DNA of 64,000 nt, taken from the NCBI RefSeq assembly GCF_004116955.1, contig NZ_CP026362.1, positions 2,483,501-2,547,500 on the forward strand, read 5' to 3'. Numbering within the stretch: position 1 is the stretch's first letter; every line of letters starts with the position of its first letter. Shown here piece after piece: positions 9,311 to 21,456 of this stretch. This stretch comes from Bacillus vallismortis. GTDB lineage: Bacteria; Bacillota; Bacilli; Bacillales; Bacillaceae. The translations under genes and the position numbers were made by a program. The notes under the pieces were generated by a model. It saw nothing but the letters and a program-made list of their open reading frames with translations, ran no database searches and was not told the origin of the DNA.

Positions 9311-9507
9311 ATTTTCAGTCTCCTGTGCCTAGATTAAGTTCTCTCATAGGTTTTCCAAAAGCAATGGCTTCATTCAGGCATTTTGATTTTATGTCTCCCT
9401 CTTATTGCTACCCTGTACTGCCGCAGACGCCAAGTTTTGCAACGTCAATAACATGGGATGCGGCATAAACTAATCATGAACTTCTCACAAGAAAGGAGAA
9501 GCGATTC

Positions 9508-9750
9508 ATGGATTATGCCGATTACGATAAAGCGCTATATTACACCCACCGTTCCCAATGGGATAATTTATTAATTTTAATGGTGCGTACAGAGGATGAT
9601 TTGTTATCAAAACGAATCGAGCATTTTCTGCACGCTTATCATTTTGAACAGGATTACGCCGTCCTGGAAAAGATGCTGTATTCCCTTCTCCGTTATATTG
9701 ATCATGCCACAGAGCTGACATACGAAGACCAATTAGCCTTGCTCACATAA
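9508..9750 (+). CDS. yhdB: YhdB, small acidic protein
   Basis: Protein of 80 residues (MDYADYDKALYYTH…) without membrane segment or signal, likely all-helical, function unknown. AAAGGAGAAG ribosome site 9 nt before ATG gives confidence that it is translated. Ends just before the strong hairpin 9753–9780. Confidence 0.75.
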   Translation: MDYADYDKALYYTHRSQWDNLLILMVRTEDDLLSKRIEHFLHAYHFEQDYAVLEKMLYSLLRYIDHATELTYEDQLALLT

Positions 9751-9752
9751 AC

Positions 9753-10930
<1,178 letters not shown>

Positions 10931-10932
10931 TG

Positions 10933-12069
10933 CTAAGCCCTTCCTTTCTGATCGGTTAGCGGAAGCCTGACGGACACCTTTGTCCCCGCTTGAAGGTCTG
11001 ACTGAATCAAAAACGCCGCGCCCGCTTGTTCCGCCCGTTCTTTCATTCCCTTAATGCCAAATGAAGGAAGACCGGCATGCGCTTCATAGCGAAACCCTGC
11101 CCCGTGATCGGTTATATCCAGCTCTGCCTGGCACGAAGAAGCAGTCAGGCTGACATACGCCGTATCAGTTCCGGCGTGCTTTTTACAGTTATTTAAAGCT
11201 TCCTGTACGACGCGCCACAGCATATGCTCCTGCTCATCAGTAAGAACCGGACAGCCTTTTTGTGTAAACATGACATTCAATCCGATGAGCGCGCCATAGC
11301 TTTTAATGGCTTCAGACAGCCCTTTTTCCAATCCTCCGGGGCGGAGCTGCCAAATTAACGCTTTCATTTCTGCTAGCGCGTCCTGTGATAGGTTTTGAAT
11401 AAAATCAATCATCTGCTGCAAATCTTCATCTTTTGTTAGCGTCTTTGCCGCTTTGGCTGTTAAACTGACGGAAAACAGCATTTGATTGACAGAATCGTGC
11501 AGTTCCTGAGCGAGGCGGTTGCGCTCCATTAACAGAGCATTTTTTTGTTTATATTCAGAAAGCTTCATGCGTTGAATCGCCGTTCCGATCTGATAGGCGA
11601 CAGACTCGAGCAAATGCAGCTCTCCTTCATCAAACATGGTTTTTCCGGCCGCCGCTACATTTAACAATCCGAATCTCCTGTCTCCGTCTTCTAAAGGCAC
11701 CGTTGCATGATGCGTAATCCCTTCTGTGTCAAAATAGTGCAGCTCTTTGGCTGACTCTATGCGTTTGCAGTTCATGATATTCGCCGCCCTTCTGAGCCCG
11801 CCTGTATTGAATTTCGTCAGGCAGTAGCACTCGCCTTCGCACATCAGCACTTTTTCCTTGCGGCTTAAAGCCGGGGGCAGATAGGCGTCAGCCGCTAACG
11901 TATATGAACCGTCTTCTTCAATTAGAAAAATCCAGCCCGCTTGAAGGTTCGTTACACTCAACAATTCTCTTACTACCTCATCCAATGTCGCTTTGACATC
12001 GTGTCCTTGATTTAAGGTTTCCGCAATCGTTTTCAGCGTTTTTAATTTTTCCATCCTCGTTTTGCTCAC
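10933..12069 (-). CDS. yhcY: YhcY, cytoplasmic GAF sensor histidine kinase
   Basis: Histidine kinase of about 378 residues without membrane segments. N-terminal GAF domain (about 20–170; contains CEGECYC and other Cys that could ligate metal or sense redox), HisKA_3 dimerisation domain with phospho-His in LAQELHDSVNQM, and C-terminal HATPase (DHGAGF, GIKGMKERAE). A longer ATG start exists at 12090, but GGAGTG lies 6 nt before GTG at 12069, which I chose. Signal unknown; the GAF domain and Cys residues suggest an intracellular ligand. Confidence 0.88.
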   Translation of the reverse strand: MSKTRMEKLKTLKTIAETLNQGHDVKATLDEVVRELLSVTNLQAGWIFLIEEDGSYTLAADAYLPPALSRKEKVLMCEGECYCLTKFNTGGLRRAANIMNCKRIESAKELHYFDTEGITHHATVPLEDGDRRFGLLNVAAAGKTMFDEGELHLLESVAYQIGTAIQRMKLSEYKQKNALLMERNRLAQELHDSVNQMLFSVSLTAKAAKTLTKDEDLQQMIDFIQNLSQDALAEMKALIWQLRPGGLEKGLSEAIKSYGALIGLNVMFTQKGCPVLTDEQEHMLWRVVQEALNNCKKHAGTDTAYVSLTASSCQAELDITDHGAGFRYEAHAGLPSFGIKGMKERAEQAGAAFLIQSDLQAGTKVSVRLPLTDQKGRA

Positions 12070-12174
12070 GTTTCTCACTCCGGCATTCATCTCTTGTTAT
12101 TTAAGATTATACCAGTTTATGTCATTCGTTACTTCGCCTGGGGGATGATTTTCTTTCAGACTTTTGGATGAAAA

Positions 12175-12205
12175 AAAGCCGGATCATATACAATGATCCA
12201 GCTTT
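12175..12205 (-). terminator. pgcA terminator
   Basis: AAAGCTGGATCAT-TGTAT-ATGATCCGGCTTT on the minus strand followed by T-run, 17 nt after the pgcA stop. Confidence 0.85.
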
Positions 12206-12221
12206 CCTTACTTTCCTTATA

Positions 12222-13967
12222 CTATTTAGCTGTAGCCTCTACAATGTCGTCTACCGTCTTCATGACATCGTCAGAAAGCTCGGCAAGACGGTTTTCACTG
12301 TCTTCTAAAGATGTTCCTTTTACGGCAAAATAGAATTTGACCTTCGGCTCGGTTCCGGAAGGACGAAGACAGAACCAAGACCCGTCTTCCAGGAAGTATT
12401 TCAGTACGTTCGATGTTGGCAAGTCAATCGCTTCTTCTTTGTTTTCCGCCAGAAGCATCCGTTTGCTTACAGCGTAATCTTCGGCTGTCACAACCTGTTT
12501 GCCGGCCATCGTTTTCGGCGGGTTTTGCCTGAAGGATGCAAGGATCGCTTCAATTTGCTCTGCTCCCTGTTTTCCTTTCAGCGTCAAGGATTTCAGCCCT
12601 TCACGATAAAAACCGTATTCGTTAAAGAGATTGATGAGCGCTTCATATAACGACATCCCTTGTTTTTTATAGAATGCGCAAACCTCAACTGCCAAAAGCG
12701 CAGCTTGAATGGCGTCCTTGTCACGGGCAAAATCCCCGATTAAGTAACCATAGCTCTCTTCATAACCGAATTGGAACGTGTACTGGCCTGATGACTCGTA
12801 TTCCTTAATCTTTTCACCGATAAACTTGAAGCCTGTGAGCGTATCAATCGTATCAAGACCGAATGAAGAAGCGACCGCGCGCCCGATTTCACTTGTGACA
12901 ATTGTTTTGAGGACAACGCCGTTTGAAGGCAGGGTGCCTTGTTTTTTCTTTTCAGAAAGCAGGTAATGAAGCAGCAGCGCTCCGGTTTGGTTGCCTGTCA
13001 GCACTGTATATTTGCCTTGATCGTTTTTCACCGCGATGCCGAGGCGGTCAGCGTCAGGGTCTGTCGCGATGAGAATATCTGCGTCCCGCTCCTCCCCGAG
13101 TGTAATGGCATATTTGAAAGCCGCATGCTCTTCCGGGTTTGGAGAGGTAACAGTAGAGAAGTCTGCATCGGGCAGCTCCTGCTCTTTGACAACCGCTACA
13201 TTGTTGTAGCCGAGTGCATCAAGACCTCGTCTGACAGGCTTATTGGCTGTTCCATGCAGCGGTGTGAAAACAACGTTTACATCAACTTCTCCGGATAATT
13301 CAGGATGGACGGATATAGAAGCCAGTTTTTCTGTATAGACTTTGTCAATGTCTTCACCGATGATCTTGATTAAGCCTTTTTCTTTTAACGTATTTTCATC
13401 GTCGACTGTGATTGTCAGCTCATTTTCAATCGCGTTTACCTGCTCAATGACGATGTCCGCTTCCTTTGGAGGCAGCTGGCCGCCATCATCTCCGTATACT
13501 TTGTAGCCGTTATATTCAGGCGGGTTATGGCTTGCCGTCACCACAATCCCTCCGCAGGCATTCAGCTGTCTGACAGCGAATGACAGCTCCGGCGTCGGGC
13601 GAAGCTCATCAAAGACGTATGTTTGGATGCCTTGTGTCGCAAGTGTTTTTGCCGCTTCCATCGCAAACTCCGGCGATTTATGGCGGGAATCATAAGCAAT
13701 GACAACGCCCCGTTTTTTCGCTTCCTCACCTTGCTGGGAGATGTATGCCGCAAAACCGGCTGATGCTTTGCGCACAGTGTAAATATTCATCCGATTTGTT
13801 CCGGCCCCAATTTCTCCGCGCATCCCGCCAGTGCCGAATTCAAGGTTTTTATAGAAACAGTCTTCAAGAGCCTGTTCATTCCCTTCTAATTCAGTGAGGC
13901 GCTCCTTTAGCTCCGGATCTAAATGTTCTGTCTGTTTCCAGCGTTCATAGCTCTTTCTCCAAGTCAT
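12222..13967 (-). CDS. pgcA: PgcA, alpha-phosphoglucomutase
   Basis: Phosphohexomutase of 581 residues interconverting glucose-6-phosphate and glucose-1-phosphate for UDP-glucose, needed for glucolipid and teichoic-acid synthesis. Seen motifs: phospho-Ser loop [15 protein letters not shown], Mg-binding DPDADRLG, sugar-binding GYEESYGYL and phosphate-binding [12 protein letters not shown], all intact. AGGAGG ribosome site 6 nt before ATG. Mutants in B. subtilis 168 are gtaC/E types with altered phage receptor and cell-size control. Confidence 0.95.
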   Translation of the reverse strand: MTWRKSYERWKQTEHLDPELKERLTELEGNEQALEDCFYKNLEFGTGGMRGEIGAGTNRMNIYTVRKASAGFAAYISQQGEEAKKRGVVIAYDSRHKSPEFAMEAAKTLATQGIQTYVFDELRPTPELSFAVRQLNACGGIVVTASHNPPEYNGYKVYGDDGGQLPPKEADIVIEQVNAIENELTITVDDENTLKEKGLIKIIGEDIDKVYTEKLASISVHPELSGEVDVNVVFTPLHGTANKPVRRGLDALGYNNVAVVKEQELPDADFSTVTSPNPEEHAAFKYAITLGEERDADILIATDPDADRLGIAVKNDQGKYTVLTGNQTGALLLHYLLSEKKKQGTLPSNGVVLKTIVTSEIGRAVASSFGLDTIDTLTGFKFIGEKIKEYESSGQYTFQFGYEESYGYLIGDFARDKDAIQAALLAVEVCAFYKKQGMSLYEALINLFNEYGFYREGLKSLTLKGKQGAEQIEAILASFRQNPPKTMAGKQVVTAEDYAVSKRMLLAENKEEAIDLPTSNVLKYFLEDGSWFCLRPSGTEPKVKFYFAVKGTSLEDSENRLAELSDDVMKTVDDIVEATAK

Positions 13968-14070
13968 ATTCGTCCTCCTATGTATTAGCTTATGCCGTTA
14001 TTTTAATATGAAGCGAGTGCCTCTGTCACTTGAAATCCTTGGATTCCGGCTTTCGGCCTTAAATAGAAAT

Positions 14071-14093
14071 AACGGGCTGAGAGACAGCCCGTT
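14071..14093 (-). terminator. glpD terminator
   Basis: AACGGGCTG-TCTCT-CAGCCCGTT hairpin just after the glpD stop on the minus strand, followed by TTTCTATTT. Confidence 0.75.
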
Positions 14094-14098
14094 ATGAT

Positions 14099-15763
14099 TT
14101 ATCGTTCGAGCGGCACAACCGCATCGTGTAAAAGCTTGTTGAGGTTTTCTGTATGTTTGTTTTTCGTCTGCTCATCCCATTGGAATCGCTCGCTCATAAA
14201 ATCAATAACGGCATCTTTATATGTTTTTACCCAATTGATATCAAAAAATAAACGTCCCGTTCTGCGGACAAAGAAGTCAGCAGGTGTTGCAGCCAACTCT
14301 TCTTCTATACTGTATTCTGCCTCAGCAAGAATATGAACCGGAATGTGGCGTTTCGCCGCCTCATCTTTCAGCGCTTCCACTCGGTTAAAGACTCGTTCTA
14401 CGTTGGAGCCGTATCTGATCGCCAGCTGTTTTGCGTCTTTTTCTGATAAGCCGGCTGCGATTCCTTCTTTTGTTTTCGTCGTCACAAAGGACAGGAGATT
14501 TTTTGAACCGCCGACGTGTCCGCCTGAAATTGGCATGTTTTTTGTTTTACATGGACCAAAGTCCGTTTCGCCTTCTTCTTTCAAACGATCATTCACAAGA
14601 TCGACGATATGCTCCGCCATTTTTCTGTATCCGGTCAGTTTCCCGCCGGCAATGGTGATTAAACCTGAGTCAGATGTCCAAATCTCGTCTTTCCGTGAAA
14701 TTTCAGAAGGGTCTTTGCCTTCTTCATGAATGAGCGGACGCAGCCCCGCCCAGCTGGATTCAATGTCATTCGCAGTGATATTCAGCTCCGGGAACATGTA
14801 ATTGATTGAACTGATGACGTAATCTCGATCCTCCGTTGTCATTCGCGGATGCTCCAGCGCCTCTTTGTAAACGGTGTCTGTCGTTCCCACGTATGTTTTG
14901 CCTTCACGAGGGATCGCAAATACCATACGGCCGTCAGGCGTATCGAAGTATACCGCCTGTTTCAGCGGAAAGACAGACTGGTCAAATACAAGGTGAATGC
15001 CTTTTGTATGCTGCAAATGCTTTCCGTTATTCGAATGGTCTTTTTCTCTGAGCTGATCGACCCAAGGGCCTGTCGCATTAACAATTTTTTTTGCGTACAC
15101 TTTATATTCTTTCTCTGTCAGCACATCTTCAATTAATACACCGACCGCTTTGCCTTTTTCGTAAAGAAGCTCCTTCACCTTGGAATAATTCACAGGCTCT
15201 GCCCCGAATTTTACCGCTTCCTTCATGACTTCGATTGTCAGTCTCGCATCGTCCGTACGGTATTCCACATAATACCCGCCCCCTTTTAAGCCGTCTTTTT
15301 TCACCAATGGCTCTTTTTGCAGCGTTTCCTTTGCAGAAAGCATGCTTCTTCGTTCTGACTTTTTCACACCTGCTAAGAAGTCATACACTCTTAAACCGAT
15401 AGAAGTTGTGAATGAGCCGAATGTGCCGCCTTTATGAAACGGAAGCAGCATCCATTCCGGTGTCGTGACGTGCGGGCCGTTTTCATAAACAATCGCCCGT
15501 TCTTTCCCGACCTCGGCCACCATTTTCACTTCAAATTGTTTTAAATAGCGCAAGCCGCCATGAACAAGCTTCGTTGACCGGCTTGATGTTCCCGCCGCGA
15601 AATCCTGCATTTCGCTGAGCGCGACCTTCATTCCCCTTGATGCCGCGTCAAGAGCCGTTCCCGCTCCTGTAATTCCTCCGCCGATAATGAATAAATCGTA
15701 TGTTTTTTTCGTCATGTCTGTCAGCATGCGATCTCTTTCAAGACTAGAAAATTGATGTTTCAT
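14099..15763 (-). CDS. glpD: GlpD, aerobic glycerol-3-phosphate dehydrogenase
   Basis: FAD enzyme of 554 residues oxidising glycerol-3-phosphate to dihydroxyacetone phosphate at the membrane and passing electrons to menaquinone. N-terminal dinucleotide-binding loop [21 protein letters not shown], second FAD region [12 protein letters not shown], substrate region GTTDTVY and [14 protein letters not shown]. Full family length. It has its own promoter and a terminator-type leader (15801–15853) acted on by GlpP, and follows glpK in the glycerol cluster. Confidence 0.96.
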   Translation of the reverse strand: MKHQFSSLERDRMLTDMTKKTYDLFIIGGGITGAGTALDAASRGMKVALSEMQDFAAGTSSRSTKLVHGGLRYLKQFEVKMVAEVGKERAIVYENGPHVTTPEWMLLPFHKGGTFGSFTTSIGLRVYDFLAGVKKSERRSMLSAKETLQKEPLVKKDGLKGGGYYVEYRTDDARLTIEVMKEAVKFGAEPVNYSKVKELLYEKGKAVGVLIEDVLTEKEYKVYAKKIVNATGPWVDQLREKDHSNNGKHLQHTKGIHLVFDQSVFPLKQAVYFDTPDGRMVFAIPREGKTYVGTTDTVYKEALEHPRMTTEDRDYVISSINYMFPELNITANDIESSWAGLRPLIHEEGKDPSEISRKDEIWTSDSGLITIAGGKLTGYRKMAEHIVDLVNDRLKEEGETDFGPCKTKNMPISGGHVGGSKNLLSFVTTKTKEGIAAGLSEKDAKQLAIRYGSNVERVFNRVEALKDEAAKRHIPVHILAEAEYSIEEELAATPADFFVRRTGRLFFDINWVKTYKDAVIDFMSERFQWDEQTKNKHTENLNKLLHDAVVPLER

Positions 15764-15800
15764 TATTGCTCCTCCTTGTTGTCACGGTGTGTAAATAGAA

Positions 15801-15853
15801 AAAGAGACCACAACAGCCAAAGTGCATACGTACACTTTGGTGCTGTGGTCTCT
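15801..15853 (-). promoter_or_regulatory. glpD leader hairpin (GlpP antitermination target)
   Basis: Long inverted repeat on the minus strand beginning AGAGACCACAGCACCAAAGTG and ending in CTTTGGCTGTTGTGGTCTCT followed by TTTTTCT, about 40 nt before glpD. In B. subtilis GlpP with glycerol-3-phosphate stops termination here. The outer arm GACCACA…TGTGGTC is shared with the glpF leader (18300–18356). Confidence 0.85.
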
Positions 15854-15888
15854 CCCCATCTCAGGACCGTTCTTATTAACTTGTCATC

Positions 15889-15901
15889 AGTATATCATAC
15901 T
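15889..15901 (-). promoter_or_regulatory. glpD promoter, extended -10
   Basis: Minus strand TGATATACT (TGN plus TATACT) about 25 nt downstream of the glpK stop; -35 (TTTTAA) is weak and overlaps the end of glpK. An extended -10 would compensate. Confidence 0.55.
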
Positions 15902-15907
15902 CTCATT

Positions 15908-17416
<1,509 letters not shown>

Positions 17417-18241
17417 TTAAATATATTTTGAATTTGATAATGTTTTAGCTGAATGTGTTTTCGTATAGCCATAGAGCCCTAACAATACCACAACCAATAT
17501 AACGCTTACAATCCAGAAACTGCTTGTGATATGCCCTTTAAATGCGGCGTTGTAAAATACGCCCCCAAACGAACCGCCTAAGATCGGGCCGACTACCGGT
17601 ATCCAGGCGTATTTCCAGTTTGATGATCCCTTCCCCGGTATCGGAAGAAAAGCGTGGACAATCCGCGGACCTAAGTCGCGGGCCGGATTAATCGCATAGC
17701 CGGTGGTGCCCCCCAGAGAAATACCGATCGCCACAATGAGAAAACCAACGATTAAAGGGTTAAGCCCTTCTGTAAATTGATTTGCCCCAATGGACAAGAT
17801 GCCAAGCACAAGGACAAATGTCCCGATCACTTCACTTAACACGTTTGAAAATGTGTGCGGAATGCTGGGTCCGGTTGAGAAAACACCCAGCTTGGCAGCG
17901 GGATCATCCGTTGTTTTCCAATGCGGAAGGTAATGCAGATAGATCACAACCGCACCGATGATCGCACCGATCATTTGCGCCGCAATATAAACCGGAACCT
18001 CTTTCCACGGAAAATCCCCAACAAATGCAAGCGCTATCGTTAGCGCCGGATTCAAGTGGGCTCCGCTGATGCCGCCAACCGCATAAGCCGCCATGGCAAC
18101 ACCCAATCCCCATCCGAATACAATAACAATCCAGCCAGACTGGAATGAAAGCGATTTCTTTAAATTGACACCCGCACAAACACCTGCCCCAAAAATGATC
18201 AGCAGCATCGTACCGATGACTTCTCCCCAAAATGCTGTCAT
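17417..18241 (-). CDS. glpF: GlpF, glycerol uptake facilitator
   Basis: Aquaglyceroporin of 274 residues with six membrane spans and two half-helices carrying the NPA motifs (HLNPALTIA and AINPARDLGPR; the second Asp is the glycerol-channel marker). The C-terminus is short and basic. AGGAGG 6 nt before ATG. First gene of glpFK, preceded by the antitermination leader. Confidence 0.96.
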   Translation of the reverse strand: MTAFWGEVIGTMLLIIFGAGVCAGVNLKKSLSFQSGWIVIVFGWGLGVAMAAYAVGGISGAHLNPALTIALAFVGDFPWKEVPVYIAAQMIGAIIGAVVIYLHYLPHWKTTDDPAAKLGVFSTGPSIPHTFSNVLSEVIGTFVLVLGILSIGANQFTEGLNPLIVGFLIVAIGISLGGTTGYAINPARDLGPRIVHAFLPIPGKGSSNWKYAWIPVVGPILGGSFGGVFYNAAFKGHITSSFWIVSVILVVVLLGLYGYTKTHSAKTLSNSKYI

Positions 18242-18299
18242 AGCACATTCCTCCTAAAGTCACGATTAACAGTATGATAGAGAAGAAGAGAATAAAAAA

Positions 18300-18356
18300 A
18301 CCACAACAAACCGCTTTACTGGTGCATAGACATGTACCGTAAAGAGCTGCTGTGGT
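18300..18356 (-). promoter_or_regulatory. glpFK leader hairpin (GlpP antitermination target)
   Basis: Minus-strand inverted repeat starting ACCACAGCAGCTCTTTACGG and ending CCGTAAAG-type/TGTTGTGGT arms, followed by a run of seven T. Same outer arms as the glpD leader. In B. subtilis GlpP–G3P acts as antiterminator. Confidence 0.85.
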
Positions 18357-18393
18357 CTCCGAGTTCTCCATCACAATGTATTAACCTAGTGCA

Positions 18394-18422
18394 ATTGTAT
18401 CAGTGGATGTAAGCGGTGTCAA
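18394..18422 (-). promoter_or_regulatory. glpFK SigA promoter with embedded cre
   Basis: Minus strand TTGACA (18417–18422), exactly 17 nt spacer, TACAAT (18394–18399). A cre site TGACACCGCTTACA (18408–18421) fits the CcpA consensus TGWNANCGNTNWCA at every fixed position, overlaps the -35 and also contains the glpP stop codon. Binding of CcpA here would block RNA polymerase, giving glucose repression. Confidence 0.85.
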
Positions 18423-18994
18423 TCACTTTCTGTCAAAAAGTTTTCATATTCCTTCCATAATTTGGTGTTTGATGTTGTGACGGCCACAGCCCCCGCTTTC
18501 AAGGCCCGTTCCACATCCTCTTCCGTGCGGATGAAACCGCCGGCAAAAATAGGAATCCCCGTTTTCTCTTTTATTTCTTGGATGAGTGACGGAACGATGC
18601 CTGGCAGCACTTCAATGAAGTCAGGTTTATGCTTGCCGACAAATTCCATGCTTTTCTGCATCGCGCTTGTATCAAGCAGAAATAAACGCTGAATCGCATA
18701 AATCTTCTTTTGCTTCGCTTTGGCAATCACGTTCGATCTTGTGGAAATAATCCCGGCGGGCTTAATGTCCTGGCAAATGAACTCCGCTCCGTATTCGTCA
18801 TGCTTAATTCCTTGAATAAGATCGACGTGCACCATCATGTTCTTTCCGTGCTTTTGTGCCTCTCTGATCACGCCCTTCAGCTGGCCGAGATGAATATCAA
18901 GAATAACACCATAGGAAAATGAACTGTTCAAAAACTCATCAAATTGCTTCATATTGCGAATAGCCGGTAAAATCGGCTGGTTGTGAAAACTCAT
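18419..18994 (-). CDS. glpP: GlpP, glycerol-3-phosphate-responsive antiterminator
   Basis: GlpP-type protein of 191 residues (TIM-barrel-like fold) that binds glycerol-3-phosphate and leader mRNA of glpFK and glpD, preventing early termination and stabilising the transcript. Seen signature stretches: [39 protein letters not shown] and [16 protein letters not shown]. Its stop codon lies inside the cre/-35 of the next operon. Both predicted RNA targets are in this window. Confidence 0.95.
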   Translation of the reverse strand: MSFHNQPILPAIRNMKQFDEFLNSSFSYGVILDIHLGQLKGVIREAQKHGKNMMVHVDLIQGIKHDEYGAEFICQDIKPAGIISTRSNVIAKAKQKKIYAIQRLFLLDTSAMQKSMEFVGKHKPDFIEVLPGIVPSLIQEIKEKTGIPIFAGGFIRTEEDVERALKAGAVAVTTSNTKLWKEYENFLTESD

Positions 18995-19024
18995 CGTGTG
19001 CTCCTTTAATCATTCACTTTTATG

Positions 19025-20362
19025 TTAAATCGTCTGAAAGCTATCTTTCACCGTTTTCACGATAAAGGAAAGGTCCTCTTCTGTCAGGCAAAATGGCGGC
19101 GCGATCTGGATGACGTTGTTGTAGCCGGCGACTGTATCGCCGTTTTTGCCGATAATCAGCCCTTTTTCTTTACACGCCGTAACCACTTGGTTTACTTTAT
19201 CTGCATCAGCCGGTTCTTTTGTCAATTGATCTTTGACAAGCTCAATTCCGATCAGCAGCCCTTTTCCTCTCACATCTCCGACTGCCGGGTGTTCTCTTAA
19301 GGCTTGAAGTTCACCCAAAAGCGTTGCTCCAAGATCGCGGGATCGCTGAATCAGCTGTTCGTCCTCCATGATTTGCATGTTTTTCAACGCCAACGCACAG
19401 GCAGCCGGGCTTCCGCCGAACGTGTTCACATGGCGAAAACGGTCGTAAGGCGCTTCCCCCTGATACGCTTCGAAAATGTCCCGTTTAACAGCAGTCGCTG
19501 ACAAAGGCAAATACGCACTGGTGATTCCCTTTGCCATCGTAATGATATCAGGCTTCACGCCGTAATGCATAAATCCGAACGGCTCGCCTGTCCGTCCAAA
19601 CCCGCAGATGACTTCATCGCAAATCAAAAGAGCTCCGTGACGGCGGCAAATGTCCTCCACCTTTTTCATATAACCATCCGGCGGCATTAAGATGCCTCCT
19701 CCTGTAATGATGGGCTCCATGATGACCCCGGCAATCGTTTCGCTTAACTCCCATGTCATGATGCGGTCAATTTCATTTGCGCTTTCAAGCGTGTCGGCAT
19801 CCTCCGGGTTCCGGTATACATCTGGCGGAGCTGCATGCAGGAACCCTTGGCTTAATGGCTCATATTTATATTTCCGCTGCGCCTGTCCGGTAGCTGAGAG
19901 CGCTCCCAATGTGTTGCCGTGGTATGCCCTGTATCTTGAGATAAATTTATAACGGCTGTGGTCGCCGTTTTGCAGATGGTACTGGCGGGCGATTTTAAAA
20001 GCAGTTTCGTTTGCTTCAGATCCGCTGTTGGAGAAAAAGATGACATAATCGCCGCCAAGCCATTCATTCAGCTTTTCCGCCAGTTGAATTGCCGGCGCAT
20101 GACTTTGTGTTAACGGGTAATAAGGCAGCTCCTTTAGTTGTTCATAGGCAGCCTCAGCAAGCTCCTTTCTGCCATAACCTATATTGACGCACCACAAACC
20201 GGACATCGCATCCAAATAGCGGCGTCCGTCTATGTCGGTCACCCAGGCCCCCTCGGCCTTTTGGGCAATCAGGCTGTCCGCTTGATGCGCTCCCTTCATG
20301 GCATGCCACACAAATTGCTCATCTTTTTGCTTTAATCCCTGATGTTGCTGAATGTTTTCCAT
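19025..20362 (-). CDS. yhxA: YhxA, class-III PLP aminotransferase
   Basis: PLP-dependent class-III (omega-type) aminotransferase of about 445 residues. Seen: NSGSEANETAFKIARQYH (phosphate-binding), LICDEVICGFGRTG (cofactor Asp), the Schiff-base Lys in MAKGITSAYLPLSA, and the C-terminal arm. Similar to adenosylmethionine–8-amino-7-oxononanoate aminotransferases, but no biotin genes adjoin; the substrate is unknown. Several in-frame ATGs lie between 20392 and 20362; GGAG 9 nt upstream favours 20362, though 20377 would give the length I recall for strain 168. Confidence 0.85.
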   Translation of the reverse strand: MENIQQHQGLKQKDEQFVWHAMKGAHQADSLIAQKAEGAWVTDIDGRRYLDAMSGLWCVNIGYGRKELAEAAYEQLKELPYYPLTQSHAPAIQLAEKLNEWLGGDYVIFFSNSGSEANETAFKIARQYHLQNGDHSRYKFISRYRAYHGNTLGALSATGQAQRKYKYEPLSQGFLHAAPPDVYRNPEDADTLESANEIDRIMTWELSETIAGVIMEPIITGGGILMPPDGYMKKVEDICRRHGALLICDEVICGFGRTGEPFGFMHYGVKPDIITMAKGITSAYLPLSATAVKRDIFEAYQGEAPYDRFRHVNTFGGSPAACALALKNMQIMEDEQLIQRSRDLGATLLGELQALREHPAVGDVRGKGLLIGIELVKDQLTKEPADADKVNQVVTACKEKGLIIGKNGDTVAGYNNVIQIAPPFCLTEEDLSFIVKTVKDSFQTI

Positions 20363-20392
20363 CCCCATCATCTCCATTTCATTAGCATTCAC

Positions 20393-20851
20393 TAAAGTGC
20401 CAATTCAATTGAAACAGACCTTCTCTTATGTGGTGTCTTGGTGATGATTTCCCTGCCTTCAATATAAAGCCAGACGGGGTTAGAGTCAATAAACCACGGA
20501 AAGAATAAAACATCCGCAGCAGAACAGGCACATTGTTCTTGTTACAGGTGCATGGAGAGCCTATCAAACGATGCAAAGGAAAAAGGAATAGAACATTATC
20601 GTATTTTGGAAAGACATTGTGAAAGTTTTATACCTATTCAAATGTTACTGGACTGCCCACACGTCTAACACATTGGATCAACCGTTTTAAAGGTGTGAAA
20701 CTACATATTTAGCTCTTCTTTAACTAACGGAGCAGAATAACGATAAGAAACATGATAAAACGAGAACATCTTTGACGATATTTTATCACTAGCCTATTCT
20801 ATTCAAGAAGGCTTTGGAAGAAGAAGTATTAAAAATAAGGAGTACAAAGCA
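20393..20851. other. Intergenic region, yhxA to MepB-like gene
   Basis: About 460 bp with no credible gene. It should hold the yhxA promoter (minus) and that of the MepB-like gene (plus); I see only AT-rich sequence and no clear hairpin. The AT-rich part continues into the following gene, suggesting that the insert begins within it. Confidence 0.5.
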
Positions 20852-21361
20852 GTGAATGAATTTTATAAGGCATTAACATATGTAAATAAATTGTTTTATG
20901 AACCAAATCACTTCACTATAAATGCAATTCGAGAAGAAGCTCAAAATTCAGATTACGGAGCGGGTATATTTCAGCTTCACTCAAAATCGATAAGATTTAG
21001 AGTCGCAAAAATAACACCTAACAAGATCGGGCAGTTTGTTGCTTTTTGGGAAAAAGATGGGAATGATAAAAACCAAGCCTTTTCATATGAAAAAGCTACT
21101 GATTTATTGGTTATCAATACGTTTACCAATCATAACAAGTTTGGACAATTCGTTTTTCCAAAAGAAGTTCTTGTCAAACAAAATATCTTAAAAACAGCCA
21201 CTACAAAAGGAAAAATGGGAATTAGAGTTTACCCTAGATGGGAAACCCCCACTAGCAAACAAGCTATCGAAACACAAAAATGGCAGTTAGCGTATTTTGT
21301 CGAGGTGAACAATACAAACCGTTTTTCAGTGCGAGAATTATTAAAGCTATATTCTAATTAA
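20852..21361 (+). CDS. MepB-family protein
   Basis: Protein of 169 residues that fits the MepB family (PF08877): FTINAIREEAQNSDYGAGIFQLHSKSIRFRVAKITPNKIGQFVAFWEK and GQFVFPKEVL…GKMGIRVYPRW are hallmark stretches (here quoted in part). MepB is encoded with the MepR/MepA efflux locus in Staphylococcus, but no efflux gene or regulator is adjacent here, and its biochemical role is unknown. Starts at GTG 20852 after AAGGAG. AT-rich codon use differs from neighbours, and I do not recall a gene at this spot in strain 168, so recent transfer is likely. Confidence 0.75.
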   Translation: MNEFYKALTYVNKLFYEPNHFTINAIREEAQNSDYGAGIFQLHSKSIRFRVAKITPNKIGQFVAFWEKDGNDKNQAFSYEKATDLLVINTFTNHNKFGQFVFPKEVLVKQNILKTATTKGKMGIRVYPRWETPTSKQAIETQKWQLAYFVEVNNTNRFSVRELLKLYSN

Positions 21362-21424
21362 AATCGGATAACCGAGTAGCTGGGAACCTCAAAATGTAAC
21401 AAATTTTTCAATTCCGCTTATGAT

Positions 21425-21451
21425 AAAAAACCCGCCAATTCAGGCGGGTTT
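21425..21451. terminator. Bidirectional terminator, MepB-like / yhcX
   Basis: AAAAACCCGCC-AATTCA-GGCGGGTTT between two convergent genes. Confidence 0.85.
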
Positions 21452-21456
21452 CAGAA

